Shown: positions 25,497 through 34,577 of the stretch, in pieces
Position numbering within the stretch: the stretch's first letter is position 1
Layout of the letters: each line of letters starts with the position of its first letter
Assembly (NCBI RefSeq): GCF_003315795.1
Contig: NZ_QMEY01000013.1
Location: 124,001 to 188,000 of the forward strand
DNA length: 64,000 nucleotides
Direction of reading: 5' to 3'
Source: Spongiactinospora rosea
Lineage (GTDB): Bacteria > Actinomycetota > Actinomycetes > Streptosporangiales > Streptosporangiaceae
Made by a program: the position numbers and the translations under genes
Notes under the pieces: model-generated
What the model saw: only the letters and a program-made list of their open reading frames with translations
Told to the model about the DNA's origin: nothing
Databases searched by the model: none

Positions 25497-26735
25497 GTGA
25501 CCGCTAGTGACGACCGGCGTCGCCGTACCGTGGCCGCGATCCTGGCGGGCGGTGTCGGGACGCGGGCCGGGCTGAAGACCCCCAAGCAGTTCGCGCGGGT
25601 GGCGGGGCGGAGCATCCTGGCCCACACGCTGGCGGTGTTCGAGGGCGCGCCGGAGATCGACGAGATCGTGGTGCTGATGACGCCCGGCCACGTGCGCGAG
25701 ACCGAGGAGATCATCGCCCGGGAGGGGTTTCGCAAGGTGCGGGCGGTGGTCGAGGGCGGCGCCAGCCGTACCGAGACGACCTGGCGGGCCCTTGAGCACA
25801 TCGGCGAGGGCGACGCCGACGTGCTGCTGCACGACGCGGTGCGGTTCCTGGTGGAACCGGCGATCATCACCGGCTGCGTGGCCGCGCTGGCCCGCCACCG
25901 GGCGGTGGGGGTGGCCGTGCCCAGCTCGGACACCCTGCTGCGGGTGGACCCCGCGGGCGACGGCGAGGTGATCCGCGACATCCCCGACCGGGCGGTGTTC
26001 CGGCGGGCGCAGACGCCGCAGGGGTTCCGGCTGGAGGTGATCCGCGAGGCGTACCGCAGGGCGCTGGCCGACCCCGGCTTCGCGGGAAGACCCGCCACCG
26101 ACGACTGCGGGGTGGTGCTGCGCTACCTGCCCGAGGTGCCGATCCACGTCGTGCCGGGCAGCGAGCGCAACATCAAGGTCACCCATCCGACCGATCTTGC
26201 CATCGCCGAGACGCTTTTCCACCTCGCCACCACGGCGATTCCGCAAAGTGCCACGGATCTGGCCGCGCAGGCGGTGACGGTCCTCGGCGAAGGCCCGGTC
26301 GCGGACGCGCTGACCGCCCTGGCCGCGCGGCACGGGGCCAAGGTCGCCACGGCCCTGGACGGCCCGGCCGACCGCGTGGTGATCGTCGCGGCCGGAGGGC
26401 CGGGCTCCCTGGGCGAGGCCGCCGAGGGCGACATGGCGCGGGCCGTCGAGCACGGGATCCTCGGGCCGGTACGCGCCGCGCGGGCGGCCCTGCCGTACCT
26501 CCGGGAGTCGCGCGGCCACCTGCTGTTCTGCACGGGCGGGGGCGACGGGAGCCTGGCGGCCGTGCCGGAGTCCGCGCTGGCCGGGCTGACCCGCGCGCTG
26601 GCGGGCGAGGAGGCCGCGTACGGCGTGCGGGTCAACTGCGTCACCGCCCGCACGGCCGGCCCCGGCACGATCGCCGAGGCCTGCCTCGCCGTACTGGCCT
26701 CCGCCACGACCGGTCAGGTCACCGAGGCCCGCTGA
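25497..26735 (+). CDS. TarI/IspD-like cytidylyltransferase fused to a degenerate SDR domain
   Basis: 412 residues; the GTG start has GGAGG 8 bases upstream. Residues 11-240 are a complete cytidylyltransferase: LAGGVGTRAGLKTPKQF (17-33), LLHDAVRFLV, RRAQTPQGF (170-177) and NIKVTHPTDL. The AGGVGTR form is closer to ribitol-phosphate (TarI-type) than to plain IspD enzymes. Residues about 255-412 resemble a short-chain dehydrogenase (GPVRAARAALPYLRESRG, YGVRVNCVTAR), but the TGxxxGxG cofactor loop and the YxxxK pair are missing. The architecture recalls Haemophilus Bcs1, which couples ribulose-5-phosphate reduction to CDP-ribitol synthesis. The end is 1 bp from the stop of the convergent GT2 gene. 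Confidence 0.82.
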   Translation: MTASDDRRRRTVAAILAGGVGTRAGLKTPKQFARVAGRSILAHTLAVFEGAPEIDEIVVLMTPGHVRETEEIIAREGFRKVRAVVEGGASRTETTWRALEHIGEGDADVLLHDAVRFLVEPAIITGCVAALARHRAVGVAVPSSDTLLRVDPAGDGEVIRDIPDRAVFRRAQTPQGFRLEVIREAYRRALADPGFAGRPATDDCGVVLRYLPEVPIHVVPGSERNIKVTHPTDLAIAETLFHLATTAIPQSATDLAAQAVTVLGEGPVADALTALAARHGAKVATALDGPADRVVIVAAGGPGSLGEAAEGDMARAVEHGILGPVRAARAALPYLRESRGHLLFCTGGGDGSLAAVPESALAGLTRALAGEEAAYGVRVNCVTARTAGPGTIAEACLAVLASATTGQVTEAR

Positions 26736-26736
26736 A

Positions 26737-27801
26737 TCACCGTTGCTTGCTGAGCCGCGGCGGGCTGGTGATGAAACCCCATCCCCAGGCGAGGTGCATG
26801 GTCGCGTACACCAGCGGCAGCCGCGCCAGCGCGCCCGCGGGCAGGCCGCCCCCGGTCAGCAGCGCGCCGCCGACGATGGCCGCGAGGTAGCCGAGCGGGA
26901 TGAGCAGCGCGGGCCAGAAGAACGGCGCGGCCACCAGCCCCGCCACGATGGCCAGCACCGCCGCGGGCGGGGCGAGGTAGCGGAGGTTGATCGTGCCCTG
27001 GTGGGTGCGGGCCACGACCCTGCGCCAGCGCCCGTAGTGGAAGTACTGGCGGGCGAGGGCCCGCACGTTGGGCCGGGGCCGGTAGGACACCTGCATCCGC
27101 GGCTGGAACCACACCAGGCCGCCCGACTCGCGGATGCGGTGGTTCATCTCCCAGTCCTGGGCGCGCTGGAAGTGCTCGTCGTAGCCGCCCACGCGGTCCA
27201 GCGCGGACCTGCGGAACACGCCGAGATAGACCGTGTCGGCCGGGCCGGGCTCGCCGCCGGTGTGGAAGCGCGCCCCGCCCACCCCCAGCTTGGAGGTCAT
27301 CGCCCGCGCGACCGCGTGCTCGAACGGCGTCTCGCCCTCGGCGGCCATCACGCCGCCGACGTTGTCGGCGCCGGTCGCCTCCAGCGTCTCGACCGCCACC
27401 TTGAGGTAGTCGGGCGGGAGCATGGCGTGGCCGTCGACCCGCGCGATGATCCCGTTGCGGGAGGCGGCGATGGCGGCGTTCAGCGCGTTGGGGGTGCGGC
27501 CGGTGGGGTTGGCCACGACGACCACCCGGGGGTCGGCCGCGGCGAGCGCGTCGGCGACCTGCTGGGTGCGGTCGTGCGAGGGACCCACGGCCAGGACGAC
27601 CTCGATCGGCCCGTCGTACGCCTGGGCGAGCACCTGCCGTACGGCCTCGTCGAGGTGGCGCTCTTCGTTCAGCACCGGCATGACGACGGAGACGGGAGGC
27701 CAGACCCGGGTCGTGGCGGGCGGCTGCGGAATCGCGTGGGCGCCGGTCGATGACGCGCTCGGCGCGGGCGAGTCTGGGAACTGCTTCATGGCTGAGGTCA
27801 C
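26737..27801 (-). CDS. Glycosyltransferase family 2, ExoA-like membrane protein
   Basis: 354 residues. VSVVMPVLNEERHLDEAVRQ opens the GT-A domain, IARVDGHAMLP carries the metal-binding DxH/DGH typical of succinoglycan ExoA-like enzymes, and RAQDWEMNHRIRESGG holds the catalytic ED-type/Q-x-x-RW region (YFHYGRWRR). The C-terminal part has three to four hydrophobic helices. Likely a membrane-bound polysaccharide chain transferase. Start GTG 27801, with ATG 27789 as an alternative; neither has a clear ribosome site. It diverges from the second LCP gene, 64 bp away. Confidence 0.85.
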   Translation of the reverse strand: MTSAMKQFPDSPAPSASSTGAHAIPQPPATTRVWPPVSVVMPVLNEERHLDEAVRQVLAQAYDGPIEVVLAVGPSHDRTQQVADALAAADPRVVVVANPTGRTPNALNAAIAASRNGIIARVDGHAMLPPDYLKVAVETLEATGADNVGGVMAAEGETPFEHAVARAMTSKLGVGGARFHTGGEPGPADTVYLGVFRRSALDRVGGYDEHFQRAQDWEMNHRIRESGGLVWFQPRMQVSYRPRPNVRALARQYFHYGRWRRVVARTHQGTINLRYLAPPAAVLAIVAGLVAAPFFWPALLIPLGYLAAIVGGALLTGGGLPAGALARLPLVYATMHLAWGWGFITSPPRLSKQR

Positions 27802-27865
27802 GCTACTGTACGAGCGGGTGGGGTCGGCAACCCATCGACCAGCCGAGTTCGGGAGGGGGTGGCGG

Positions 27866-29440
27866 ATGCGCGACCCGGACGCCCCCGGCGTGGGCGAAGA
27901 CTCGGGGGTGCGCGTCGGCGGCGACGCCTACGGCGGCGTACGCCTGCCGCCTGCGCGGACGCGGGGCCGCACCGCGCGCGGAGCGCGCACCCGGCGGCGC
28001 AAGCTGCTGGCCGGCGGCGTCCTGTCGATGGTCGTGCTGGCCGGTTCGTGCGCATCCTGGGCGCTGCCCAACTACGCGGCGGGCCGGATCGGCAAGGTCG
28101 ACGCGGGCGTGGCGGGCTCGGAGGCACGCGGCGCCCTGAACATCCTGGTCGTCGGCGTGGACAAGCGCGACAACCTCACCAGGCGGCAACAGAACCTGCT
28201 CAAGCTGGGCCGGGAGTCCGGGCAGCGTACCGACACGATGATGCTGATCCACCTGTCGGAGGACCACAGCAAGATCACCGTGGTCAGCCTGCCCCGGGAC
28301 ACCTGGACGGCGATCCCCGGCAAGGGCACGCACAAGATCAACTCCGCCTACCAGTTCGGCGGGGCCAAGCTCGCCGTGAAGACCGTCCAGAACGTCACCG
28401 GCCTGACCATCAACCACTACGTCGAGGTCAACGTGCTCGGGTTCATCGACGTGGTGGACGCGCTCGGCGGCGTGTCGGTCTGCACGCCCGTGCCCATCAA
28501 CGACCCCAAGACCTCACTCAGCCTCCGCCCCGGCACCTACGAGCTGGACGGCATCAAGGCCCTCGCCTACGCCCGCACCCGCGCCACCGCCCGCTCCGAC
28601 CTCGACCGGATCGACCGCCAGCAGCAGGTCATCTCCGCCCTGCTGAACCAGGCGCTGAGCCGGGGCACGCTGACCGACCCCACGAAGCTCTCCGCGCTGA
28701 TCGACTCCGCGCTCGGCGCGCTCACCGTGGACGACGCCCTGTCCGACGACCTGCTCGGGCTCGCCACCCAGCTCAAGGACGTCTCCACCGACGACGTGAC
28801 CTTCGCCCAGGTGCCGCTGGCCGACCCCGACTACGAGACCTCGACCGGCGAGAGCGCCGTGCTGTGGGACAAACAGCGCTCCCGCGACCTGTTCCGGCGG
28901 ATCGCCGCCGACGAACAGCTCACCAAGCCGTCGCCGAAGCCGAGCGTCAAGGCGTCCGTGGGGGCCACGCCCTCGGCCACCACATCGGCCACCACATCGG
29001 CCACCACATCGACCAAGGCCACGCCGGACGCGCAGGCCGTCACGATCCCGCCGGAGCGCATCGCGATCCGCGTCCTCAACGGCACCGGCGTCACAGGCCG
29101 GGGCGCGACGGTGCGGGCCGACCTGCTCAAGGTCGGCTTCCGGGTGCCCGACCAGGCGGGCAACGCCGCGCGCACCGACTTCCAGAAGACGGTGATCCGG
29201 TACGGCCCGGGCCGCGCCGACTCCGCCCGCACGGTGGCCGCCGCGCTCAAGGGCGCCGAGCTGCGCCGCGCCGACGAGCTGGGGGCCAGGATCGAGGTGG
29301 TGGTCGGGCGCGACTACCCGGGGGCCAAGAAGGTCACGGTGAACGCCGAGCAGCCCCCGGCGCAGCCCACGACCCCGACGGCCGCGCCCACCTCGTCGCC
29401 GACCGCCAAGACCGCGACCCAGAACATCTGCAAGAAGTGA
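27866..29440 (+). CDS. LytR-CpsA-Psr (LCP) family ligase with LytR_C domain
   Basis: 524 residues from ATG 27866, with GGGAGGGGG 6 bases upstream. A short Arg-rich cytoplasmic tail and one membrane helix (about 46-70) precede the LCP domain (about 88-258): NILVVGVDKRD, RTDTMMLIHL, VSLPRDTW, INHYVEVN and LDRIDRQQQ, including the Arg/Asp set that binds the polyprenyl pyrophosphate. A Ser/Thr/Pro linker with a tandem repeat leads to a LytR_C domain (IRVLNGTGVTGRGATVRADL, from about 399). It is the second ligase in this window and may act on a different glycopolymer from the 13323-15437 protein. A Thr/Pro-rich C-terminal tail ends in CKK. Confidence 0.92.
   Translation: MRDPDAPGVGEDSGVRVGGDAYGGVRLPPARTRGRTARGARTRRRKLLAGGVLSMVVLAGSCASWALPNYAAGRIGKVDAGVAGSEARGALNILVVGVDKRDNLTRRQQNLLKLGRESGQRTDTMMLIHLSEDHSKITVVSLPRDTWTAIPGKGTHKINSAYQFGGAKLAVKTVQNVTGLTINHYVEVNVLGFIDVVDALGGVSVCTPVPINDPKTSLSLRPGTYELDGIKALAYARTRATARSDLDRIDRQQQVISALLNQALSRGTLTDPTKLSALIDSALGALTVDDALSDDLLGLATQLKDVSTDDVTFAQVPLADPDYETSTGESAVLWDKQRSRDLFRRIAADEQLTKPSPKPSVKASVGATPSATTSATTSATTSTKATPDAQAVTIPPERIAIRVLNGTGVTGRGATVRADLLKVGFRVPDQAGNAARTDFQKTVIRYGPGRADSARTVAAALKGAELRRADELGARIEVVVGRDYPGAKKVTVNAEQPPAQPTTPTAAPTSSPTAKTATQNICKK
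28976..29011 (+). repeat. Three perfect 12-bp tandem repeats in the LCP linker
   Basis: GCCACCACATCG occurs three times in a row and encodes repeated ATTS in the extracellular linker between the LCP and LytR_C domains. It is in frame, so copy-number change would alter only linker length. Confidence 0.85.
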
Positions 29441-29546
29441 CCCTGGGGTTCCCGGTCGGCTGAGCCGGTGACGCGGCGCGCGGTCGCGTGGGAAAGTGGG
29501 CGCTGCACGAGTGTCCCGCCGTACGCCCCCACGGGAGCCCGCCGCC

Positions 29547-30776
29547 ATGCCCGCCGTTCCCCCGAACGAGTCGCACGGACGGACGTTCAGTGTCCGGGTG
29601 ACCTCCGGGGCCGAGTTCCTGGGCGTCGCCGGGCCGTTCGCGGTGGAGGTGCCGTGGTGGTCGGAGGTCGAACCGGTCATCGCGTGCCTGCGGCGGGCGC
29701 TGGGCGTTGAAGTGCTGGTGCTGCGGCTGCTGGGCGTGGAGGGCGGCGAGGGCGGCCGGGACGGGCACGTCACCTACCACGTCGAGGCGCTGGAGCGGCC
29801 CGCGCCCGGCCTGCTGTCGCCGGCTCCTGCCTGGCCGTCGCTGTTCGCCCCTCATGAGCTGCGTTCACCCTGGGCGCGGCTGGAGGGCGTACGCGAGCTG
29901 TACGGCTGGGCGTCCGCCGCGCTGGCCGCCGCAGGGCGTACGGTGACCGGCCCGATCCGGCAGCGCCGCACCTGGAACCTCTCGGGGCTGTTCCGCCTGC
30001 CGACCGACCAGGGCACGGCCTGGCTCAAGGCCGTCCCGCCGTTCTCCGCCGACGAGGCCGCGGCCATCGCCGCCTTCGCCGCCGTGGACCCCGGCCTGGT
30101 GCCCACCGTCATCGCGGCCGGGCAGGGCCGGATCCTGCTGGAGCACCTGCCCGGCGTGGACGGCTGGAACGCGCCGGCCGGAGTCCTGACCAGCGCGGTG
30201 ACCCGCCTGGTCGCCGCGCAGGCCGCGCTCGCCGGGTCCGCCGTGCCCGGGCTGCGCGAGCTGCCCTGGCGGTCGCGGGCCGAGCGGGTCCGCGCGCTGC
30301 TGGCCAGGCTCGGCGAGGCCACCCCGCCCGCCGGGCTCACCCGCGAGGAGTCGGCCGCCGCCGACCGGCTGATCGGCCGCTGGACCCTGCTGGAACGCTG
30401 CGGCCTGCCGGAGACCGTCGTCCACGGCGACTTCCACCCGGGCAACTGGCGCGCCGACGGCGGCCCGCCCGTCGTGTACGACTTCTCCGACGCCCACATC
30501 GGCGACCCGGTGCTCGACGGGCTGCGGGTGCTGGCGTTCCTGCCGCGGGACCGGCGTCCGGCCGCCGCCCGCGCCTGGATCGACGCCTGGCTGGCCCACG
30601 CCCCCGGCAGCGACCCGGCCGGGGCCCTGGCCATCGCCGAACCCCTGGCCCACCTGCACTACGCCGTGCGCTACCAGGAGTTCCTGGACGGCATCGAACC
30701 CTCCGAGCGGATCTATCACCTCGACGACCCCGCCACCGAGATCCGCGCCGCGCTGCGCGCCGCCGGCCCTTATTGA
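29547..30776 (+). CDS. Aminoglycoside phosphotransferase-fold (APH) protein
   Basis: 409 residues from ATG 29547 (GGGAG 9 bases upstream). The Brenner motif VVHGDFHPGNW (about 290-300) holds the catalytic Asp and metal-binding Asn, and VVYDFSDAHIGDP supplies the second metal Asp. The N-terminal 110 residues are a separate domain with an aromatic-rich strand pattern (FAVEVPWWSEVEP). Family members phosphorylate aminoglycosides, choline, homoserine or maltose; nothing here fixes the substrate, and an antibiotic-resistance role should not be assumed. It follows the LCP gene by about 106 bp and converges on the HerA-like gene. Confidence 0.8.
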   Translation: MPAVPPNESHGRTFSVRVTSGAEFLGVAGPFAVEVPWWSEVEPVIACLRRALGVEVLVLRLLGVEGGEGGRDGHVTYHVEALERPAPGLLSPAPAWPSLFAPHELRSPWARLEGVRELYGWASAALAAAGRTVTGPIRQRRTWNLSGLFRLPTDQGTAWLKAVPPFSADEAAAIAAFAAVDPGLVPTVIAAGQGRILLEHLPGVDGWNAPAGVLTSAVTRLVAAQAALAGSAVPGLRELPWRSRAERVRALLARLGEATPPAGLTREESAAADRLIGRWTLLERCGLPETVVHGDFHPGNWRADGGPPVVYDFSDAHIGDPVLDGLRVLAFLPRDRRPAAARAWIDAWLAHAPGSDPAGALAIAEPLAHLHYAVRYQEFLDGIEPSERIYHLDDPATEIRAALRAAGPY

Positions 30777-30786
30777 AGGGGGCGCC

Positions 30787-30803
30787 TGCCGGCGTGGCCG
30801 GCA
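30787..30803. terminator. Bidirectional hairpin between convergent genes
   Basis: TGCCGGC, loop GTG, GCCGGCA: a perfect 7-bp stem inside the 83-bp gap between the APH-like gene and the HerA-like gene. It probably ends transcription from both sides and marks the left border of the accessory island. Confidence 0.5.
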
Positions 30804-30859
30804 CCAGGTCCACCGGCTGGAACGCGAGCCCGGCGCCGAGGATCCGGGCCGATCGCGCG

Positions 30860-33800
30860 TCAGCCCGCGGCGCGGCGCAGGATCTCCTGCTCGACCAGCG
30901 GATCGGCGGGATGGTGGCTCAGGCACTGCGGCGCGCGGATCAGCGCCTCGGCGATGCCGTCGCTCGCGGCGTAGAACTGCCCGGCCTCCAGCCGCCCGAC
31001 CCGATCGGCCTTGCCACCGCGCGACTGCGCCAGCTCCTTGACCACGCTGATCTGCGTGGGGCTGTTCATCCTGCCGATGAACTGCGTGGTGGAGTTCCCG
31101 GCGATCTGGTTGTGCAGCCCGCGCGGGGCCTGCGTGGCGAAGACCAGACCGAGGCCGTACTTGCGGGCCTGCGACGCCAGCGTCAGGGTGCTGGCCAGCG
31201 CCTCGGTCTTGGGCGCGGCGGGGACGAGGGCCTGCGCCTCGTCCATCACGTACAGGCCGCCCAGCGGACGGCCGCGCGCCGGATTGCGCTTGATCCAGGA
31301 GAACAGGGCCATCTGCAGGCGGCTGACGAATCCCGGCCTGGCGTCGTCGTTGAGGCCAATGAAGCTGATGACCGAGACGCGGGCCCGCTTCCCCTCGGAC
31401 GGCGTGAGCAGCCGCGCGGGGTCGGCCGCCTCGCCACTGCCCGCGAAGAGCGGGTCGGTGATCGTCGCGGCGGTTAGGAGCTGCCCCATCTCGGCGGCGA
31501 TCTGGTCGGCCCCGTGGATCTGGCTGGCCTCGAACGGCAGCTCCGACAGCATCTGGCGGAACGCGGCGAAGTCCCCGCCGCCCGAACGCGCGAAGTGCTC
31601 CAGCGCCTGGCGCAGCACGGCCTCGCCCTTGCGCGCCTTGGCGCTGTTACCGCTGACGCCCGCGCGGGGAGCGAGCGTTTCGACGGCGACCGCGAGGACG
31701 GAGTCGAGTTCGTCACGGTCGTCGAGCACGGCGGAGAAGTCGGGGAGCGGCTGGAAGCTCAGCGGACGTCCCCGGGTGCGCCCGGGGGTCCAGACGACGA
31801 CCTCGGTTTCGGCGAAGTACCGGGCCGCTCGTTCTTCGTCACCGGGGCCCCATCCGGGGGGCGGGGCGGGCCACTGGTCGCCGAGGCGGGCGAGATCGTT
31901 GTTCGGGTCCAGGACGATCGAGGACACACCGTGCAGCGCGCACTCCTCCACCAGGCGGCGCAGGAACACCGTCTTGCCGGAACCTGAGCCCGCGAACACG
32001 GCGGTGTGACGGGCCAGGACGCCCAGCTTGAGTTCGAGGGTGGCCCCGGTGTCCAGCCGCGTGCCCACCGCGATGATGGGGGCTTGTCCAGGCGCGGGCG
32101 GTGTGGGGCCTTGTGGTACTTGGGCTGCCACGTCGCTGAGGATGTCACTGAGCAGTTCGGTGCCGGAGGCGGGACGCCGGGACCGCAGCCACAGGTCGTA
32201 CTCCGGGTCACGGTCGGCCTCCATCAACCGCAACGCCTCGAACACCCGCAGGTCATCACTGCGCAACGGAATCGACCGCCCGCCGGAGTCCTCCAGGAGG
32301 TCCAGTTGCTTCCGGGTGGAGGGACCGTCCGCCCATGCGTGATTGCGCAGCACGATGAAACAGCGGTCCGGGGTCTTCGGGCCGATACCGGACTCCGCCA
32401 TGCCGTCCTTGAGCCGTTTGAGGGCGGCGGTGTGATGCGGCGCGCCGATCACCCGGAACGTCCAGTGCCGTTGTTCGTCCGTATCGGGGTCGAGCACCTG
32501 ACGCAGGCGGGCGTGGATGGGCGGCTTGTGGCCTTGCAGCGGATCGACGGAGAACCCGCGACCGGCCTCTCCCTGCTCGGTGATCCAGGCGGTGAGACCG
32601 GCGGTGAGCAGTACGGGGGCGACCTCGTCCTCGTGCTGAGCGTCGAAGGCGTCCTCCACCTCGGCCTGGTCACGGAGTTTTTTATAACGAGCGTCGAGCC
32701 TGCCGAAGTCCGGCTCCGGTTCGTGGCGCACGGAGGGCGGGATGACAACAGGGGCATCGGTACTGAATCGTTCCAGCGGACGTACCACGCCATCGGCCCG
32801 GCACCCGTCGATGTGCTCGCCGATCCTTCTGAGCAGCACTCTCGGGGTGAGGCCGGTCGCCGTGGCGAACGCGCCGGGCCCGATCGGCCACACCGGATGC
32901 GGCGGAGTGTAGCCCGCATTGGCGAACGCCACCTCGAACCGCCGCTCGACCAGCTCCCTGGCGATCTCGGGACTCGGTATCGATTCGAGGATCAGCGACG
33001 AGCGAAAGCGGTCCCGTACCGTACGAACGGCATGATTCTTGATCCGGTTCCAAGAGGTGGGCAGGCAGGCCACCAGGCAGAGCGTGCGCCGGGTGGCGTG
33101 GCGCAGCCCCATGAGCCCACTGGCCATCTCGTCAACCGTTCCGCCGCCCGGCTCCGTGCCGGTGTCCTGCGAACGGGAGTGCCGCAGGATCGCGTCGATC
33201 TGGTCCACCGCGATGACGCTGGGGCCCGTCAGCGCCAAGATCGCCGACAGCTCGATGGCGATGTCGTGCGGCGGCTTGACCAGCCTGCTCATCCCCCACG
33301 CGCGGCGGTCGCCGTCCTCGGCCTCCTCCGCTGATCTCAGGTGATCGTAGGCGACATCGAGGCCGGGGCCCTTGGCGATGGCGTAGAGGGCGAGCGCCCG
33401 GATGGTGTCCTTGTAGTGGAGGAGCTGCCGGTCCTTCGCCAGCAGGCCGTTCACCAGGGCATCGAGATCATCTCGGGAGAGCCCTGACGGACGCTCGGCC
33501 GCGGCCTGGATACGGTCCCCCACTCCGGCCAGATCGGCGATGGCGCGCAGCGCCACCATGGCCTGGACGGGACCGTCCGCGCCATCGGCCGACTTGCCCA
33601 GGTCGGCCACCATCGCCGCCGTGGTCCGGTGCCAGAAGTCGTCTCCGGCACTGAAGTCCACCAGGAAGAAGTAGCCGCCCACCCGCGCGACCTCACCCCT
33701 GACCCAGCCGAGCAGATGGGTCTTGCCCGCGCCGCCCTCTCCCTCGACCACCACTCCGAGGGGGCTGGTGGTGGTGAGTTCGGCCGCCTCCTCGATGCCG

Positions 33801-33937
33801 TCGAGGATCAGCGGCTCGGCCCTCGGGTGCATGCCGCTGACGTGGTACGGAAGCGGGTTCCAGGCGTGCTCGGCGGTGGCCGCCCAGTCGAGGATCTGGT
33901 TGATGGCACGCAATGCGCGCCGCTCTGCGTCGTTCAT
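30860..33937 (-). CDS. Dual P-loop NTPase with AAA-like N-terminus and HerA/FtsK-like C-terminus
   Basis: 1025 residues. NTPase 1: Walker A GEGGAGKT (66-73) and Walker B VIAVDQID (241-248), with an AAA/STAND-like look. The middle (about 410-600) is unassigned. NTPase 2: Walker A AGSGSGKT (649-656), Walker B LYVMDEAQ (895-902) and sensor-type LVFATQAPRGLHNQIAGN (931-948), the HerA/VirB4/FtsK translocase pattern. It likely pumps or remodels DNA in an ATP-dependent complex. Last gene of a four-gene operon with an ATGA overlap to the winged-helix gene; the first gene encodes a DUF4365 nuclease-like protein. HerA plus PD-(D/E)XK nuclease pairs are known in anti-phage defence and repair, so a defence role is the leading inference. 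Confidence 0.82.
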   Translation of the reverse strand: MNDAERRALRAINQILDWAATAEHAWNPLPYHVSGMHPRAEPLILDGIEEAAELTTTSPLGVVVEGEGGAGKTHLLGWVRGEVARVGGYFFLVDFSAGDDFWHRTTAAMVADLGKSADGADGPVQAMVALRAIADLAGVGDRIQAAAERPSGLSRDDLDALVNGLLAKDRQLLHYKDTIRALALYAIAKGPGLDVAYDHLRSAEEAEDGDRRAWGMSRLVKPPHDIAIELSAILALTGPSVIAVDQIDAILRHSRSQDTGTEPGGGTVDEMASGLMGLRHATRRTLCLVACLPTSWNRIKNHAVRTVRDRFRSSLILESIPSPEIARELVERRFEVAFANAGYTPPHPVWPIGPGAFATATGLTPRVLLRRIGEHIDGCRADGVVRPLERFSTDAPVVIPPSVRHEPEPDFGRLDARYKKLRDQAEVEDAFDAQHEDEVAPVLLTAGLTAWITEQGEAGRGFSVDPLQGHKPPIHARLRQVLDPDTDEQRHWTFRVIGAPHHTAALKRLKDGMAESGIGPKTPDRCFIVLRNHAWADGPSTRKQLDLLEDSGGRSIPLRSDDLRVFEALRLMEADRDPEYDLWLRSRRPASGTELLSDILSDVAAQVPQGPTPPAPGQAPIIAVGTRLDTGATLELKLGVLARHTAVFAGSGSGKTVFLRRLVEECALHGVSSIVLDPNNDLARLGDQWPAPPPGWGPGDEERAARYFAETEVVVWTPGRTRGRPLSFQPLPDFSAVLDDRDELDSVLAVAVETLAPRAGVSGNSAKARKGEAVLRQALEHFARSGGGDFAAFRQMLSELPFEASQIHGADQIAAEMGQLLTAATITDPLFAGSGEAADPARLLTPSEGKRARVSVISFIGLNDDARPGFVSRLQMALFSWIKRNPARGRPLGGLYVMDEAQALVPAAPKTEALASTLTLASQARKYGLGLVFATQAPRGLHNQIAGNSTTQFIGRMNSPTQISVVKELAQSRGGKADRVGRLEAGQFYAASDGIAEALIRAPQCLSHHPADPLVEQEILRRAAG

Positions 33938-34575
33938 CGTGCCTCGATCGCCAGCAGGTGCTTGCTCTCGCCGCCAATGAACACGGCCGCCCTCCTGTCG
34001 TCCTCGCTCAGGGTCTTCTGATCGGCCTCGGGCGTGAAATGGACCCCAGAGACCTGCCCCAGCAGCCGCAGCGCCTCATCGACCTGGTCTCGGGGGGCGT
34101 CGCCGAGGAGCGGCCGGAGCTCGGTGAGCAGCACCCAGTCCTGCGGTTCGCGGGCCAGTCGCCAGTAGGCGTCTCTGATGCTCTGGGTCAAATCGGCCGA
34201 GGCGGGCTCCGGGGCGCTTTCCCCGCGAGCGATGACGACGAACTCCGCCAGGCTGGTATCCCTGACATCGAGATAGCCCTTGATCACGCCGAGCACCCCG
34301 TACAGCACCCGCCCGAGCGGTCCCTGTCGTGGTGGAGCGCTGCCATCAAGTTCCGCTGCGCAGCGGGCCCAGCCCTTGTCAGTGAGCGTGTGGTGGAACG
34401 TCTGGCCCCGCTTCTCACTCTCCACAAGCCCGAACTCATTCATTCGCGTACGAGGCTTGCCCACGAGCGTGTTGGCGACATGGTCGCTCAGCTCAGTATT
34501 GGACGCTGAACCGCCGAGGGTCATCAGGGCGAGGAGCAGGGCCCGCTCCACGGGCTTGAGTTCGATGTCGTCCAT
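33934..34575 (-). CDS. Winged-helix-like protein of the HerA/DUF4365 operon
   Basis: 213 residues. Residues 8-75 (ERALLLALMTLGGSASNTEL, then VESEKRGQTFHHTLTDKGWA) read as a winged helix-turn-helix with a beta-wing followed by TDKG, as in MarR/PadR-like and replication-type wHTH domains. The C-terminal 100 residues are helical with no recognised domain. It might be a DNA-binding adaptor that loads the NTPase, or an operon regulator. The gene begins 2 bp after the upstream stop and overlaps the NTPase gene by 4 bp, so equimolar production is likely. No catalytic motif is visible. Confidence 0.65.
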   Translation of the reverse strand: MDDIELKPVERALLLALMTLGGSASNTELSDHVANTLVGKPRTRMNEFGLVESEKRGQTFHHTLTDKGWARCAAELDGSAPPRQGPLGRVLYGVLGVIKGYLDVRDTSLAEFVVIARGESAPEPASADLTQSIRDAYWRLAREPQDWVLLTELRPLLGDAPRDQVDEALRLLGQVSGVHFTPEADQKTLSEDDRRAAVFIGGESKHLLAIEAR

Positions 34576-34577
34576 GG

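Noticed and set aside
25497..26735. Housekeeping IspD of the MEP isoprenoid pathway
   Set aside because: The AGGVGTR form, the fused SDR-like tail, the CDP-alcohol gene context and the absence of a neighbouring ispF favour a polyol-phosphate cytidylyltransferase, though it is not excluded.
29547..30776. Aminoglycoside resistance gene
   Set aside because: The APH fold is shared by many kinases with other substrates; neither context nor sequence supports an antibiotic target.
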